From positions 124,001 through 188,000 of the forward strand of contig CALFZO010000061.1 of assembly GCA_937952305.1 (NCBI GenBank): 64,000 nt of DNA, in the 5' to 3' direction. Under the pieces are notes generated by a model. It saw only the letters and a program-made list of their open reading frames with translations, searched no databases and was not told the DNA's origin. Shown here in pieces: positions 49,697-57,233 of this stretch (positions are counted from its first letter, which is position 1; every line of letters begins with the position of its first letter). The position numbers and the translations under genes were made by a program. The DNA is from an uncultured Anaerolineales bacterium. Lineage in GTDB: Bacteria > Chloroflexota > Anaerolineae > Anaerolineales > UBA6663.

Positions 49697-51079
49697 ATGA
49701 CGCGTCCGTCTCCGCTGCGCCTGGCCCTGGCCGCCGCCGCGCTGGCGCTCGGCAGCCTGGCGCTGTACGCCGCCGGTCTCGACGGCGTGCCCTTCCATCC
49801 TGACGAAAGCACGTATCTGTTCATGAGCCGGGATTTCGCCACAGCCTTTCTGGAGGGCCAACCCGCCCGCCTGGCCTGGACGCCGGGCGCCCCGCTCACG
49901 CCGGAGAGCCGCTATCGCCTGCTGGATGGGCCCGCCCAGCGCTACCTGGTGGGGCTCGGCTGGTGGCTGGCCGGTGAACGCGCGGCTGATCTGAATGCGG
50001 ATTGGGATTGGCGCCAGTCGTGGGCGACGAATGTCGCCGGCGGGGCGCTGCCGAGGCCGGAGCTGCTGCACGCGGGCCGGACGCCGGCAGCCGTGCTGGG
50101 CGCCCTCACCGCCGTCCTGCTCCTGGGCCTGGGCGCCGTCCTGCGCGGCCCCGGCCTCGGCCTGGTCGCCGGCGGACTGCTGCTGCTGCACCCGCTGATG
50201 CTCCTGCATGCGCGGCGCGCGATGGCGGAGGGGCCGCTGCTCTTTGCCTCGGCGCTGACCATACTGGCGGGCCTGGCCCTGGCCCGCCTGGCGGACCGGA
50301 CAACCCCGCCTGGCTGGAGGCGGCTGACTGGCTCTGCGGCCGGGCTGGGTGCTGCGTTCGGCCTCGCACTGGCCGTTAAGGCCAGCGCGCTGGCCCTGGT
50401 GCCGGCCCTGGCCGGCGTGGTGGGGCTGGCGTTCGGCCAGGCCCGCTGGCCTGGGCGCCAACGGCTGGGCGCGCTCATGGGTGCCGGCCTGATCGCCGGC
50501 GCCGCCGCAACGCTCGTCTTCCTGGCGCTCAGCCCGGTCTTGTGGCGCGCGCCCAGGCTTGGGCTGGAGACGGCGCTGGCGCTGCGGACCGCGTTGGTGC
50601 GTGAACAGACCAGCGCGCTCGGCGAATTCGCGCCACAGCTGTTGCTGCCGGGCGCGGCCGAGCGGTTGCGCGCCGCGGTCACCGCGCTCACGGTGCAAAC
50701 GCCGGCGGCGTGGGATGTGGCCGTCGCGGACCAGGTGGCGCAGCTGGCGCCGCAGGTGGACGCTTACCTCGCCGCGCCGCTGCAGCACGGCTCGCTGTGG
50801 GCGGGCGCCGGCCTGGCCGGGCTGGCGACGGCCGGCCTGGCTTTCAGCGCCCTGCGGCTGGGGCGGGACCGCTGCGGCCCGGCCACGCGCGGCGAGCAGG
50901 CCGTATGGGCCTGGGCGGCGGCCACGCTGGCCTTCACGCTGTGGGCCGTGCCGTTCGACTGGCAGCGCTATTTTCTCCCGCTGTTGCCGCCGCTTTGTCT
51001 CTTCGCGGCGCTGGGCCTGGACGGTCTAGCCGCGCCGCTCCTCCGTCGACTACCGCCCCTCTCACGAGCACAACTATGA
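49697..51079 (+). CDS. polytopic GT-C-like glycosyltransferase (GT39 type)
   Basis: 460 aa, about ten helices. The catalytic-loop pattern VPFHPDESTYLFMSRDF after the first helix is the GT-C Asp/Glu site, and HPLMLLHARRAMAEGPLLF is typical of GT39/ArnT-type proteins. No soluble C-terminal domain is seen. Donor and acceptor are unknown. Its stop overlaps the start of the mutase gene (ATGA), so it is translationally linked to propionate metabolism genes. Confidence 0.75.
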   Translation: MTRPSPLRLALAAAALALGSLALYAAGLDGVPFHPDESTYLFMSRDFATAFLEGQPARLAWTPGAPLTPESRYRLLDGPAQRYLVGLGWWLAGERAADLNADWDWRQSWATNVAGGALPRPELLHAGRTPAAVLGALTAVLLLGLGAVLRGPGLGLVAGGLLLLHPLMLLHARRAMAEGPLLFASALTILAGLALARLADRTTPPGWRRLTGSAAGLGAAFGLALAVKASALALVPALAGVVGLAFGQARWPGRQRLGALMGAGLIAGAAATLVFLALSPVLWRAPRLGLETALALRTALVREQTSALGEFAPQLLLPGAAERLRAAVTALTVQTPAAWDVAVADQVAQLAPQVDAYLAAPLQHGSLWAGAGLAGLATAGLAFSALRLGRDRCGPATRGEQAVWAWAAATLAFTLWAVPFDWQRYFLPLLPPLCLFAALGLDGLAAPLLRRLPPLSRAQL

Positions 51080-52731
51080 CGCACGCTTCTGACTTACTGC
51101 AACGCTGGGAAGAAAAGACACTGGGCCCGGTCCTGCGCAAGAACGCCGAACGGCGCCCGCACTTCAGCACCTCCTCGGGCATTCCGCTGGAGCGCCTCTA
51201 TCTGCCCGCCGAGGCCGGCCCGGATTACCTCGCAGCGCTCGGCCTCCCGGGCGAGTATCCCTTTACGCGCGGCATCCAGCCCACAATGTACCGCGGCCGC
51301 TTCTGGACCATGCGCCAGTACGCGGGCTACGCCACGGCCGAGGAGTCGAACGCGCGCTACAAGTTCTTGCTGGGCCAGGGCCAGACCGGGCTCTCGGTGG
51401 CCTTCGATCTGCCCACTCAGATCGGTTACGACGCCGACGACGCGCTCGCCCTGGGCGAGGTCGGCAAGGTGGGGGTATCGATCTCGTCCCTGGAGGACAT
51501 GGCGCGCCTGTTCGACGGCATCCCGCTGGACAAGGTCAGCACCAGCATGACCATCAACGCGCCGGCCGGCATCCTGCTGGCGCTGTACATCGCCGTGGGC
51601 CGGCAGCAGGGCGTGGAAGCGCGCCGCCTGCGCGGCACGATCCAGAACGACATCCTCAAAGAGTATGTGGCGCGCGGCACGTACATCTTCCCGCCGGCGC
51701 CGTCCATGCGCCTGATCACGGATATTTTCAAATACTGCCAGACCGAAGTGCCGCAGTGGAACACGATCTCGATCTCGGGCTATCACATCCGCGAGGCCGG
51801 CAGCACGGCCGTGCAGGAGGTGGCCTTCACGCTGGCCAACGCCGTCGCCTACGTGCAGGCGGCGCTGGACGCGGGCCTGGGCGTAGACGAGTTCGCGCCG
51901 CAGCTGTCGTTCTTCTTCAACGCCCACAACCAGTTTCTGGAAGAGGTAGCCAAGTTCCGGGCGGCCCGGCGGATGTGGGCCAAGCTGATGCGGGAGCGCT
52001 TCGGCGCCCAGGACCCGCGCTCCTGGATGCTGCGCTTCCACACGCAGACCGGCGGCTCCACGCTCACGGCCCAACAGGTGGAGAATAACATCGTGCGCGT
52101 GGCCGTGCAGGCGCTGGCGGCCGTGCTGGGCGGGACGCAGTCGCTGCACACCAACAGCATGGACGAAGCGCTGGCGCTGCCGACGGCGCATGCCGCCCAG
52201 GTGGCCCTGCGCACCCAGCAGATCATCGCCTACGAGTCCGGTCTGGCCGACACCATCGACCCGCTGGCCGGCGCTTACGCCCTGGAAACGCTCACCGACG
52301 AGATCGAGCGGCGCGCCTTCGCGTACCTGCGCCGCATCGACGAGATGGGCGGCGCGCTGCGCGCCATCGAGCAGGGTTTCCTGCAGGCCGAGATCCAGGA
52401 GGCCGCGTACACTTACCAGCGCGCCATCGAGCGCAAAGAGCAGATCGTTGTCGGCGTCAACGAGTTCGTCACGGCCGAGGCGGCCGGCGCCGTCGAGCGC
52501 CTGAAGATCGACCCGGCCAGCGAGGCCCAGGCCCGCCAGCGCCTGGCGGCGCTGCGGGCGCGGCGAGACAACAACCGGGTGGCCGAACTGCGGGCCCAAC
52601 TCGAGCAGGCCGCGCGCGGCCAGGCCAATCTGATGCCGCTTTTCGTGGCCTGCGTGGAGAACTACGTCACCGTCGGCGAGATCTGCCACACGTTGCGCCA
52701 GGTCTGGGGCGAGTATCAACCCACCGTGTAG
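51076..52731 (+). CDS. acyl-CoA mutase large subunit (methylmalonyl-CoA mutase type)
   Basis: 551-aa TIM-barrel subunit of a B12-dependent mutase, without the C-terminal cobalamin domain, so it must pair with a separate B12-binding subunit not in this window. The substrate-binding stretch YPFTRGIQPTMYRGRFWTMR with its Tyr and Arg, then FDLPTQIGYDAD, and LRFHTQTGGSTLTAQQ are family hallmarks. It interconverts methylmalonyl-CoA and succinyl-CoA; an isobutyryl-CoA mutase cannot be excluded, but the epimerase encoded next to it favours methylmalonyl-CoA. The ATG overlaps the upstream stop. Confidence 0.92.
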   Translation: MTHASDLLQRWEEKTLGPVLRKNAERRPHFSTSSGIPLERLYLPAEAGPDYLAALGLPGEYPFTRGIQPTMYRGRFWTMRQYAGYATAEESNARYKFLLGQGQTGLSVAFDLPTQIGYDADDALALGEVGKVGVSISSLEDMARLFDGIPLDKVSTSMTINAPAGILLALYIAVGRQQGVEARRLRGTIQNDILKEYVARGTYIFPPAPSMRLITDIFKYCQTEVPQWNTISISGYHIREAGSTAVQEVAFTLANAVAYVQAALDAGLGVDEFAPQLSFFFNAHNQFLEEVAKFRAARRMWAKLMRERFGAQDPRSWMLRFHTQTGGSTLTAQQVENNIVRVAVQALAAVLGGTQSLHTNSMDEALALPTAHAAQVALRTQQIIAYESGLADTIDPLAGAYALETLTDEIERRAFAYLRRIDEMGGALRAIEQGFLQAEIQEAAYTYQRAIERKEQIVVGVNEFVTAEAAGAVERLKIDPASEAQARQRLAALRARRDNNRVAELRAQLEQAARGQANLMPLFVACVENYVTVGEICHTLRQVWGEYQPTV

Positions 52732-52765
52732 CGCCGCACCCTTCTCTGAACGAGGTTATCTGAGC

Positions 52766-53173
52766 ATGCCGAACGCAATCCGCATCAACCATATCGCCCT
52801 GGTCGTCAACGATCTCGACCAACCCCTCAGCTTCTGGCGCGATGGCCTGGGGCTGTCGCTCGACCACACGGCCGACGTGCCAGAACAGCAGGCGGCGGTG
52901 GCTTTTCTGCCAGTCGGCGAAAGCCACGTCGAGTTGGTGAAACCGACGACGACTGATTCCGGGCTGGCGCGCTATTTGGCCAAGCGCGGGCCGGGCCTGC
53001 ACCATGTCTGCGTTGAGGTCGACGATATTGCCGGCATGCTGGAGCGGCTGCGCGCCCAGGGCTTCCGCCTCATCGATGAGACGCCGCGCCTGGGCGAGGC
53101 CGGACGCCGCTATGCGTTTGTTCATCCCGAGAGCGCCAACGGCGTCCTGGTCGAACTTTACCAGTTACCTTGA
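52766..53173 (+). CDS. mce: methylmalonyl-CoA epimerase
   Basis: 135-aa vicinal-oxygen-chelate protein with two beta-alpha-beta-beta-beta modules. Metal ligands are the His of INHIALVV, His in PGLHHVCVEV and Glu in LVELYQ; the catalytic Glu is probably in SHVELVKPT. It interconverts the (S)- and (R)-forms of methylmalonyl-CoA, linking the carboxylase product to the mutase. GAGG lies 10 nt before the ATG. It lies 34 nt after the mutase gene. Confidence 0.93.
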   Translation: MPNAIRINHIALVVNDLDQPLSFWRDGLGLSLDHTADVPEQQAAVAFLPVGESHVELVKPTTTDSGLARYLAKRGPGLHHVCVEVDDIAGMLERLRAQGFRLIDETPRLGEAGRRYAFVHPESANGVLVELYQLP

Positions 53174-53270
53174 CCGGTCTCAGGATGGTCTGGGCTCACC
53201 GCAACTCACCGCTGCAACTCTAACGCGGGGCTAACCAAACCTTACCAAACCAACGCCATCAGTTTTTCGG

Positions 53271-53299
53271 TTGTGTGACGTCTGAATTAGCCCTATAAT
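53271..53299 (+). promoter_or_regulatory. promoter of the Flp-type pilin gene
   Basis: TTGTGT (53271-53276), 17-nt spacer, TATAAT (53294-53299). The leader is about 70 nt, long for this window, and carries AAAGGA. Confidence 0.55.
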
Positions 53300-53374
53300 C
53301 GCGTTAGTTAGCAGGTCCAGCACGTTTACACACGCACACTCGCTACCCTGATTATTCAGAAAGGACATTCTACT

Positions 53375-53521
53375 ATGCTCACTTTCAAGGACAACAAGGG
53401 TCAAGGCTTGGTTGAGTACGCGCTGATCCTCGTGCTGGTCGCGGTGGTCGTGATCGTCGTTCTGGCGATCCTCGGCCCGACGATCGGCAACGTGTTCAGC
53501 AACATCATCAACGCCATCTAG
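53375..53521 (+). CDS. flp: Flp/Fap-type pilin
   Basis: 48-aa prepilin from ATG 53375 (AAAGGA 8 nt upstream). The short basic leader (MLTFKDNKG) ends in the Gly of the prepilin-peptidase site. The mature protein would begin QGLVEYALIL, with Glu at +5 and Tyr at +6 as in Flp pilins. The hydrophobic helix LVLVAVVVIVVLAIL and a short polar tail follow. Tad machinery genes (cpaA/tadV, rcpA, tadA-C) are not in this window, so it depends on a distant locus. It has its own promoter and hairpin, is probably strongly expressed, and is not part of the mce operon. Confidence 0.88.
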   Translation: MLTFKDNKGQGLVEYALILVLVAVVVIVVLAILGPTIGNVFSNIINAI

Positions 53522-53554
53522 TATCTGACTGCACCCCGACCTGCTAAACCGAGC

Positions 53555-53576
53555 GGCCTCTCCCACGGGAGAGGCC
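53555..53576 (+). terminator. hairpin after the pilin gene
   Basis: Perfect 10-bp stem (53555-53564 with 53567-53576) closing a tiny loop, followed by TCTCCATTT rather than a T-run. Probably a terminator or 3' stabilising hairpin. Confidence 0.6.
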
Positions 53577-53631
53577 GTCTCCATTTAATCGCCAGGCCAG
53601 CGCCGATCGTGGACTGGGCAGCGCGGCAATC

Positions 53632-54390
53632 TCAGCCGGCCGCCGGGCGCGCGCGGTTACGCCACCAGTAGATCAACGGCCCAAATGCGGCGATCGCCGC
53701 GAAAGCGAACCATTGCAGCGCGTAGCCGAGGTGCGGCCCGTCGCTCAGGTCAAGCACCAATGTGCGGATGGGCAGCGCGGCCGGTTCGGGGTCGGGCGCC
53801 TGGACCAGCAGCATGGGCAGCAACGGGTACGCGGTCTGCGTCTCGATCTGGGCGATGTCCAGCCAGAACCACGCGTCCAGCCGCGGCTGCTCCGGGCTGT
53901 TGGTCGGGTCAGCCGGCAGGAAGTCCGCGTTGCGGGTCACCGGCAGCCGCAACAGGCCGCTGATTGCCTGTTCGCCGGCGGGGGGCGGGTAGGCCCGGCG
54001 CGCTTCCAGTTCCGCCTGTGTGTACGGGAGCCAGCCGCGATCCACCAAGATGGCGACGTCTGATCCCGTCAGGCGCAGGGGCGTGATGACGTGGACGCCC
54101 GGCGCGCCCTGGTAGGCCTGATTGCGCCAGACGATCTCACCGGCCGGGTCGAATGTCCCGCGGACGATGGCCGGCCGATAGTCCAAGGCTTCCGGCGGCT
54201 CCGGCAATGAAACGCCAGACAGCACCAGCGGCGCCTGGGCCACGCGCTGCTCGATGGCGGCATTCTGCGCGCGGCGCTCCTGCAGCCGGGCCAGTTGCCA
54301 GAAGCCCAAGGCCAGCATCCCGAGCGCCACAAGCGGGATGGCGCTCAGGAACACCGCCCGCAGCCACCGCGGCCAGCGCTGAACGATCAC
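53632..54390 (-). CDS. SURF1 family cytochrome oxidase assembly protein
   Basis: 252 aa from a GTG at 54390 that overlaps the upstream stop (GTGA). Two membrane helices, near residues 10-30 and at the C-terminus (YALQWFAFAAIAAFGPLIYWW), flank an extracytoplasmic domain with GFWQLARLQERR and VAILVDRGWLP, the SURF1 landmarks. It helps insert heme A into subunit I. The oxidase genes it serves are at 15991-25411, about 28 kb away. Its immediate neighbour, a class V aminotransferase, has no known link. Confidence 0.9.
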   Translation of the reverse strand: MIVQRWPRWLRAVFLSAIPLVALGMLALGFWQLARLQERRAQNAAIEQRVAQAPLVLSGVSLPEPPEALDYRPAIVRGTFDPAGEIVWRNQAYQGAPGVHVITPLRLTGSDVAILVDRGWLPYTQAELEARRAYPPPAGEQAISGLLRLPVTRNADFLPADPTNSPEQPRLDAWFWLDIAQIETQTAYPLLPMLLVQAPDPEPAALPIRTLVLDLSDGPHLGYALQWFAFAAIAAFGPLIYWWRNRARPAAG

Positions 54391-55544
54391 GGCCGCCGCA
54401 CCTGCGGCAGCAGCGTGTGCAGGCCGGCCACCAGTTGATCCAGGTCCGCGCGCGTGTTGTAGGCCTGGCAAGACACTCGCACCAGGGTGTGCTCGTCCCA
54501 GCGCAGCACCGGCACCTCCACCCGAAACTCGTCGTACAGGCGCGCCTTGAGCGCGCCCACATCGCAGGCGGGCAGCGGCAGCGACACCATCTGCGCGAAC
54601 CAATCCGGGCCGCTGAGCGGCGCCAGGCCGGTCAGCGCGCCCACGCGCGTCTGAGCCTCCACTGCCAGCGCGTGGCACTCCGCGCGCACCGTCTCCCACT
54701 GAGGCTGCTGCGTGAAGGCGATGGCGGCGGGCGTGGCCAGGTAGGCGGCGATGTCGCGGGTGCCGGTGTACTCGTGTTCGTCGATAAATCGCGACGGCCC
54801 CGGCGCCTCGCTCTGCCAGCCCCAACTGACGATCAGCGGCTCGATCAGGCGCTGGAGATCCCGCCGCACATACAGGAAGGCCGAGCCCTTAGGCGCGCAC
54901 AGCCACTTGTGGCAGTTGCTGGTGTAGATGTCGGCGCCCAGGTCGGCCAGGTCCAGCGGGATTTGGCCGACCGTGTGCGCGCCGTCGACGATGGTGAGCA
55001 GGCCGGCCGCCCGGGCGCGGCGGCAGATCGCGCGCAGCGGGAACACCAAGGCCGTCGGCGACGTGAGGTGGCTGATGAAGATCACGCGCGTGGCCGGTGT
55101 CACCCCTTCCCAAAAGGCATCCACGAACGCCTCAGCCGTGGTCACCGGCACCGGGATCGGCTGGGTGAGGTAGCGCGCGCCCCACTTGGCGCACAGGAAG
55201 CGCCAGGTCCGGTCCATGGCGCCGTACTCATGGTCGGTGGTCAGGATTTCATCGCCGGGCTCCAGGCGCAGGCTGCGGGCCACGATGTTGAGGGCGGTGG
55301 TGGCGTTGGGCACGTAGACCAGCTCGTCCGGCGCGGCGCCGACATAGGCGGCCAGGGCCTCCCGGGCGGAGCGCAGCAGGTCTGAGTAGCGCCGGCCCAG
55401 GAACTCCACCGGCTGGCGCTCCAACTCCGCCTGCCAGCGCTGGTACTCGGCGAAGACCGGGCGCGGGCAAGCGCCAAAGGAGCCGTGATTCAAGAAGACG
55501 ACGTCGGGATCGAGCAGGAAATCGGTCTTGGGTAAGGTGGACAC
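54387..55544 (-). CDS. class V aminotransferase (isopenicillin-N-epimerase-like)
   Basis: 385 aa from a GTG at 55544 that follows a TAGAAT box at 8 nt. The PLP Lys lies in SNCHKWLCAPKGSAFLYV, and the cofactor ring is held by IVDGAHTVGQIPLDL. FLNHGSFGACPRPV at the start is characteristic of the isopenicillin-N epimerase-like/CefD group. These act as epimerases or cysteine-desulfurase-like lyases; nothing nearby indicates a beta-lactam pathway, so the substrate is unassigned. Confidence 0.85.
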   Translation of the reverse strand: MSTLPKTDFLLDPDVVFLNHGSFGACPRPVFAEYQRWQAELERQPVEFLGRRYSDLLRSAREALAAYVGAAPDELVYVPNATTALNIVARSLRLEPGDEILTTDHEYGAMDRTWRFLCAKWGARYLTQPIPVPVTTAEAFVDAFWEGVTPATRVIFISHLTSPTALVFPLRAICRRARAAGLLTIVDGAHTVGQIPLDLADLGADIYTSNCHKWLCAPKGSAFLYVRRDLQRLIEPLIVSWGWQSEAPGPSRFIDEHEYTGTRDIAAYLATPAAIAFTQQPQWETVRAECHALAVEAQTRVGALTGLAPLSGPDWFAQMVSLPLPACDVGALKARLYDEFRVEVPVLRWDEHTLVRVSCQAYNTRADLDQLVAGLHTLLPQVRRP

Positions 55545-55552
55545 AATCAGCG

Positions 55553-55558
55553 ATTCTA
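55553..55558 (-). promoter_or_regulatory. -10 box of a probably leaderless aminotransferase transcript
   Basis: TAGAAT on the minus strand ends 8 nt before the GTG at 55544; no ribosome-binding site. Confidence 0.4.
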
Positions 55559-55584
55559 GCCGAAAACAGGCGGCCGGGCGGCGC

Positions 55585-55625
55585 AAAAAAAAAAAAGACG
55601 CGGGCCAGCTGAATGCCAGTCCGCG
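55585..55625 (-). terminator. terminator with a 12-T tract after the sialidase-fold gene
   Basis: CGCGG (minus, 55621-55625) pairs with CCGCG (55599-55603), with an inner CTG/CAG pairing. TC and twelve T on the minus strand (55585-55596, read as A12 on plus) follow. It ends the block of genes reaching from 57233 upstream. Confidence 0.65.
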
Positions 55626-55655
55626 GCGCACTGCCGCCAAGAACGGCCGCGCCGG

Positions 55656-57233
55656 TCAGCCGCGGCGCACGCGGTTGATGATGGCCGCGATCGCGATCAG
55701 GGCGATGACGGGCAGGATGCTCTGGGCGGCCAGGATCAAGTAGTCGTATTCGCTGTAGAAGTCGATGGGCGCCGCCGGCGTCACCGCGACCCGCGTAGGC
55801 GTCGGCGTGCTCAACTGCGGCGGCAGCGTCGGCGTCAGCGTGGCGGTCGGCTCGCCGGCCGCGATGACGCTGGGCCAGACGCTGGTAGGCACCGCCGGCG
55901 CATCGATCGCGCCGCGCGTGTACCAGACCGTGTACTGGCCCCGGTCGGAGGCAAAGACCGCGGCCTTGTTGCGCACGAACCAGGTCAGGTTCAACTGGTT
56001 GCCGTTGCCGATGGACAGGCGCGGCCACTCGGGGGCGTCGCCGGTGTAGGTTTGGATCGCCTGCGGCTGCGACCAGCGCCCGTCCTGCCAGACCAAGAGC
56101 AAGACGCTGAGCGTCTTCTGGGCCTCGGCCGTCCGCCCCACCAGGAACAGGTAGACGCGGCCGAGGTCGTCGGTCGTCATCATGTAGGTGTCGGTCTTGC
56201 CCTGGTAGATCGACCAGGCCCCCCACACGCCCGGCAGGAGCTGCGGCTCAGACCAGGTGCGGCCGTTGTCGCTGGAGGTGTTGTAGTACACCACGTCGGC
56301 GCCCGGCACCGGCGACAGCCAGGCCACCAGCAGCGTGCCATCGCCCGCGCGGCCCAGGGCAATGTTGCGGCCCTCGGCGTCCGGCGGCACGAAGTCGTAC
56401 TGCGCGGTCCAGGTGGCGCCGCGATCATAGGAAGCGGCATAAGCGACCGTGGCCGGCTCGGGCACCTGGCCCAGGTCACCGCCCCGCCCCACCTCCCAGA
56501 CGACGTGCAGATTGTCGTCGGGGTCGATCAGGAACTGCGGTTTGGCCATGCCGGTGGGCAGGCGCGAGATATCCACCGGCTCGGAGAAGTTGACGCCGGA
56601 ATCGTCCGAGTAGCGGTAGAAGGCGTGGAAACAGCCGTTGCAGCTGGGGTCGTAGACGTTCTCGCTGTAGATCACGTGCAGGCGGCCCTGCGAGTCCATG
56701 GCCATGCGCGAGAAGTAGCCGGCGTCCGGCGTGCTGATCTCACGCGCCGGCAGCATGACGTTGGCGCGCACGTTGGTCACCGCCGCATGCGTGTAGTAGA
56801 TCGTGTAGCTGCGGTAGAGCAGATGAAAAATCCCGCCGGGGTCGATCAGCATCGAGGCGCGGGTGACCGCGCCCTTGGTGGCAATGGCGGCGATGTCGAT
56901 GGCTTCGGTCCAGCTCTCGCCGTCCGTGCTGGTCCGGTAGATGACGGCGTCATACACCTGGCCGGGGCCGGTGGACACGGTCGTGGACCAAAGCACGTGC
57001 ACGGTCCCGGTCGGGTCGGCGAAGACATCCGGGAACCAGGACGACTGGCCCGGCGTGGACAACTGGATGGGCTCAGTCCACGTCGGCATCGCGATCGGCG
57101 CGGCCGGCGGCGGCGCCGGGGTCTGGGCCTGCAAGGGCGCGGCCGAACCGCCGGCCAGCAGGGCGAGCAACAGGCCGGCGCGCAGCAGCCAAACTGGCCA
57201 ACGGGGGAGGCGGGCATTAGACAGCATCATCAT
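55656..57233 (-). CDS. secreted, C-terminally anchored sialidase-fold (Asp-box) protein
   Basis: 525 aa. Signal peptide (about 1-37), then a beta-propeller with repeated Asp-box-like motifs: STDGESWTEA, YSDDSGVNFSEP, SYDRGATWTA, SSDNGRTWSEP. A Thr/Pro-rich stalk (about 455-490) and one C-terminal membrane helix with an RRG end follow. Sialidase catalytic Arg triad and Tyr/Glu cannot be assigned, so a binding or non-enzymatic propeller is as likely as a glycosidase. The start overlaps the stop of the upstream GT-C gene, tying it to glycan synthesis. Confidence 0.78.
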   Translation of the reverse strand: MMMLSNARLPRWPVWLLRAGLLLALLAGGSAAPLQAQTPAPPPAAPIAMPTWTEPIQLSTPGQSSWFPDVFADPTGTVHVLWSTTVSTGPGQVYDAVIYRTSTDGESWTEAIDIAAIATKGAVTRASMLIDPGGIFHLLYRSYTIYYTHAAVTNVRANVMLPAREISTPDAGYFSRMAMDSQGRLHVIYSENVYDPSCNGCFHAFYRYSDDSGVNFSEPVDISRLPTGMAKPQFLIDPDDNLHVVWEVGRGGDLGQVPEPATVAYAASYDRGATWTAQYDFVPPDAEGRNIALGRAGDGTLLVAWLSPVPGADVVYYNTSSDNGRTWSEPQLLPGVWGAWSIYQGKTDTYMMTTDDLGRVYLFLVGRTAEAQKTLSVLLLVWQDGRWSQPQAIQTYTGDAPEWPRLSIGNGNQLNLTWFVRNKAAVFASDRGQYTVWYTRGAIDAPAVPTSVWPSVIAAGEPTATLTPTLPPQLSTPTPTRVAVTPAAPIDFYSEYDYLILAAQSILPVIALIAIAAIINRVRRG

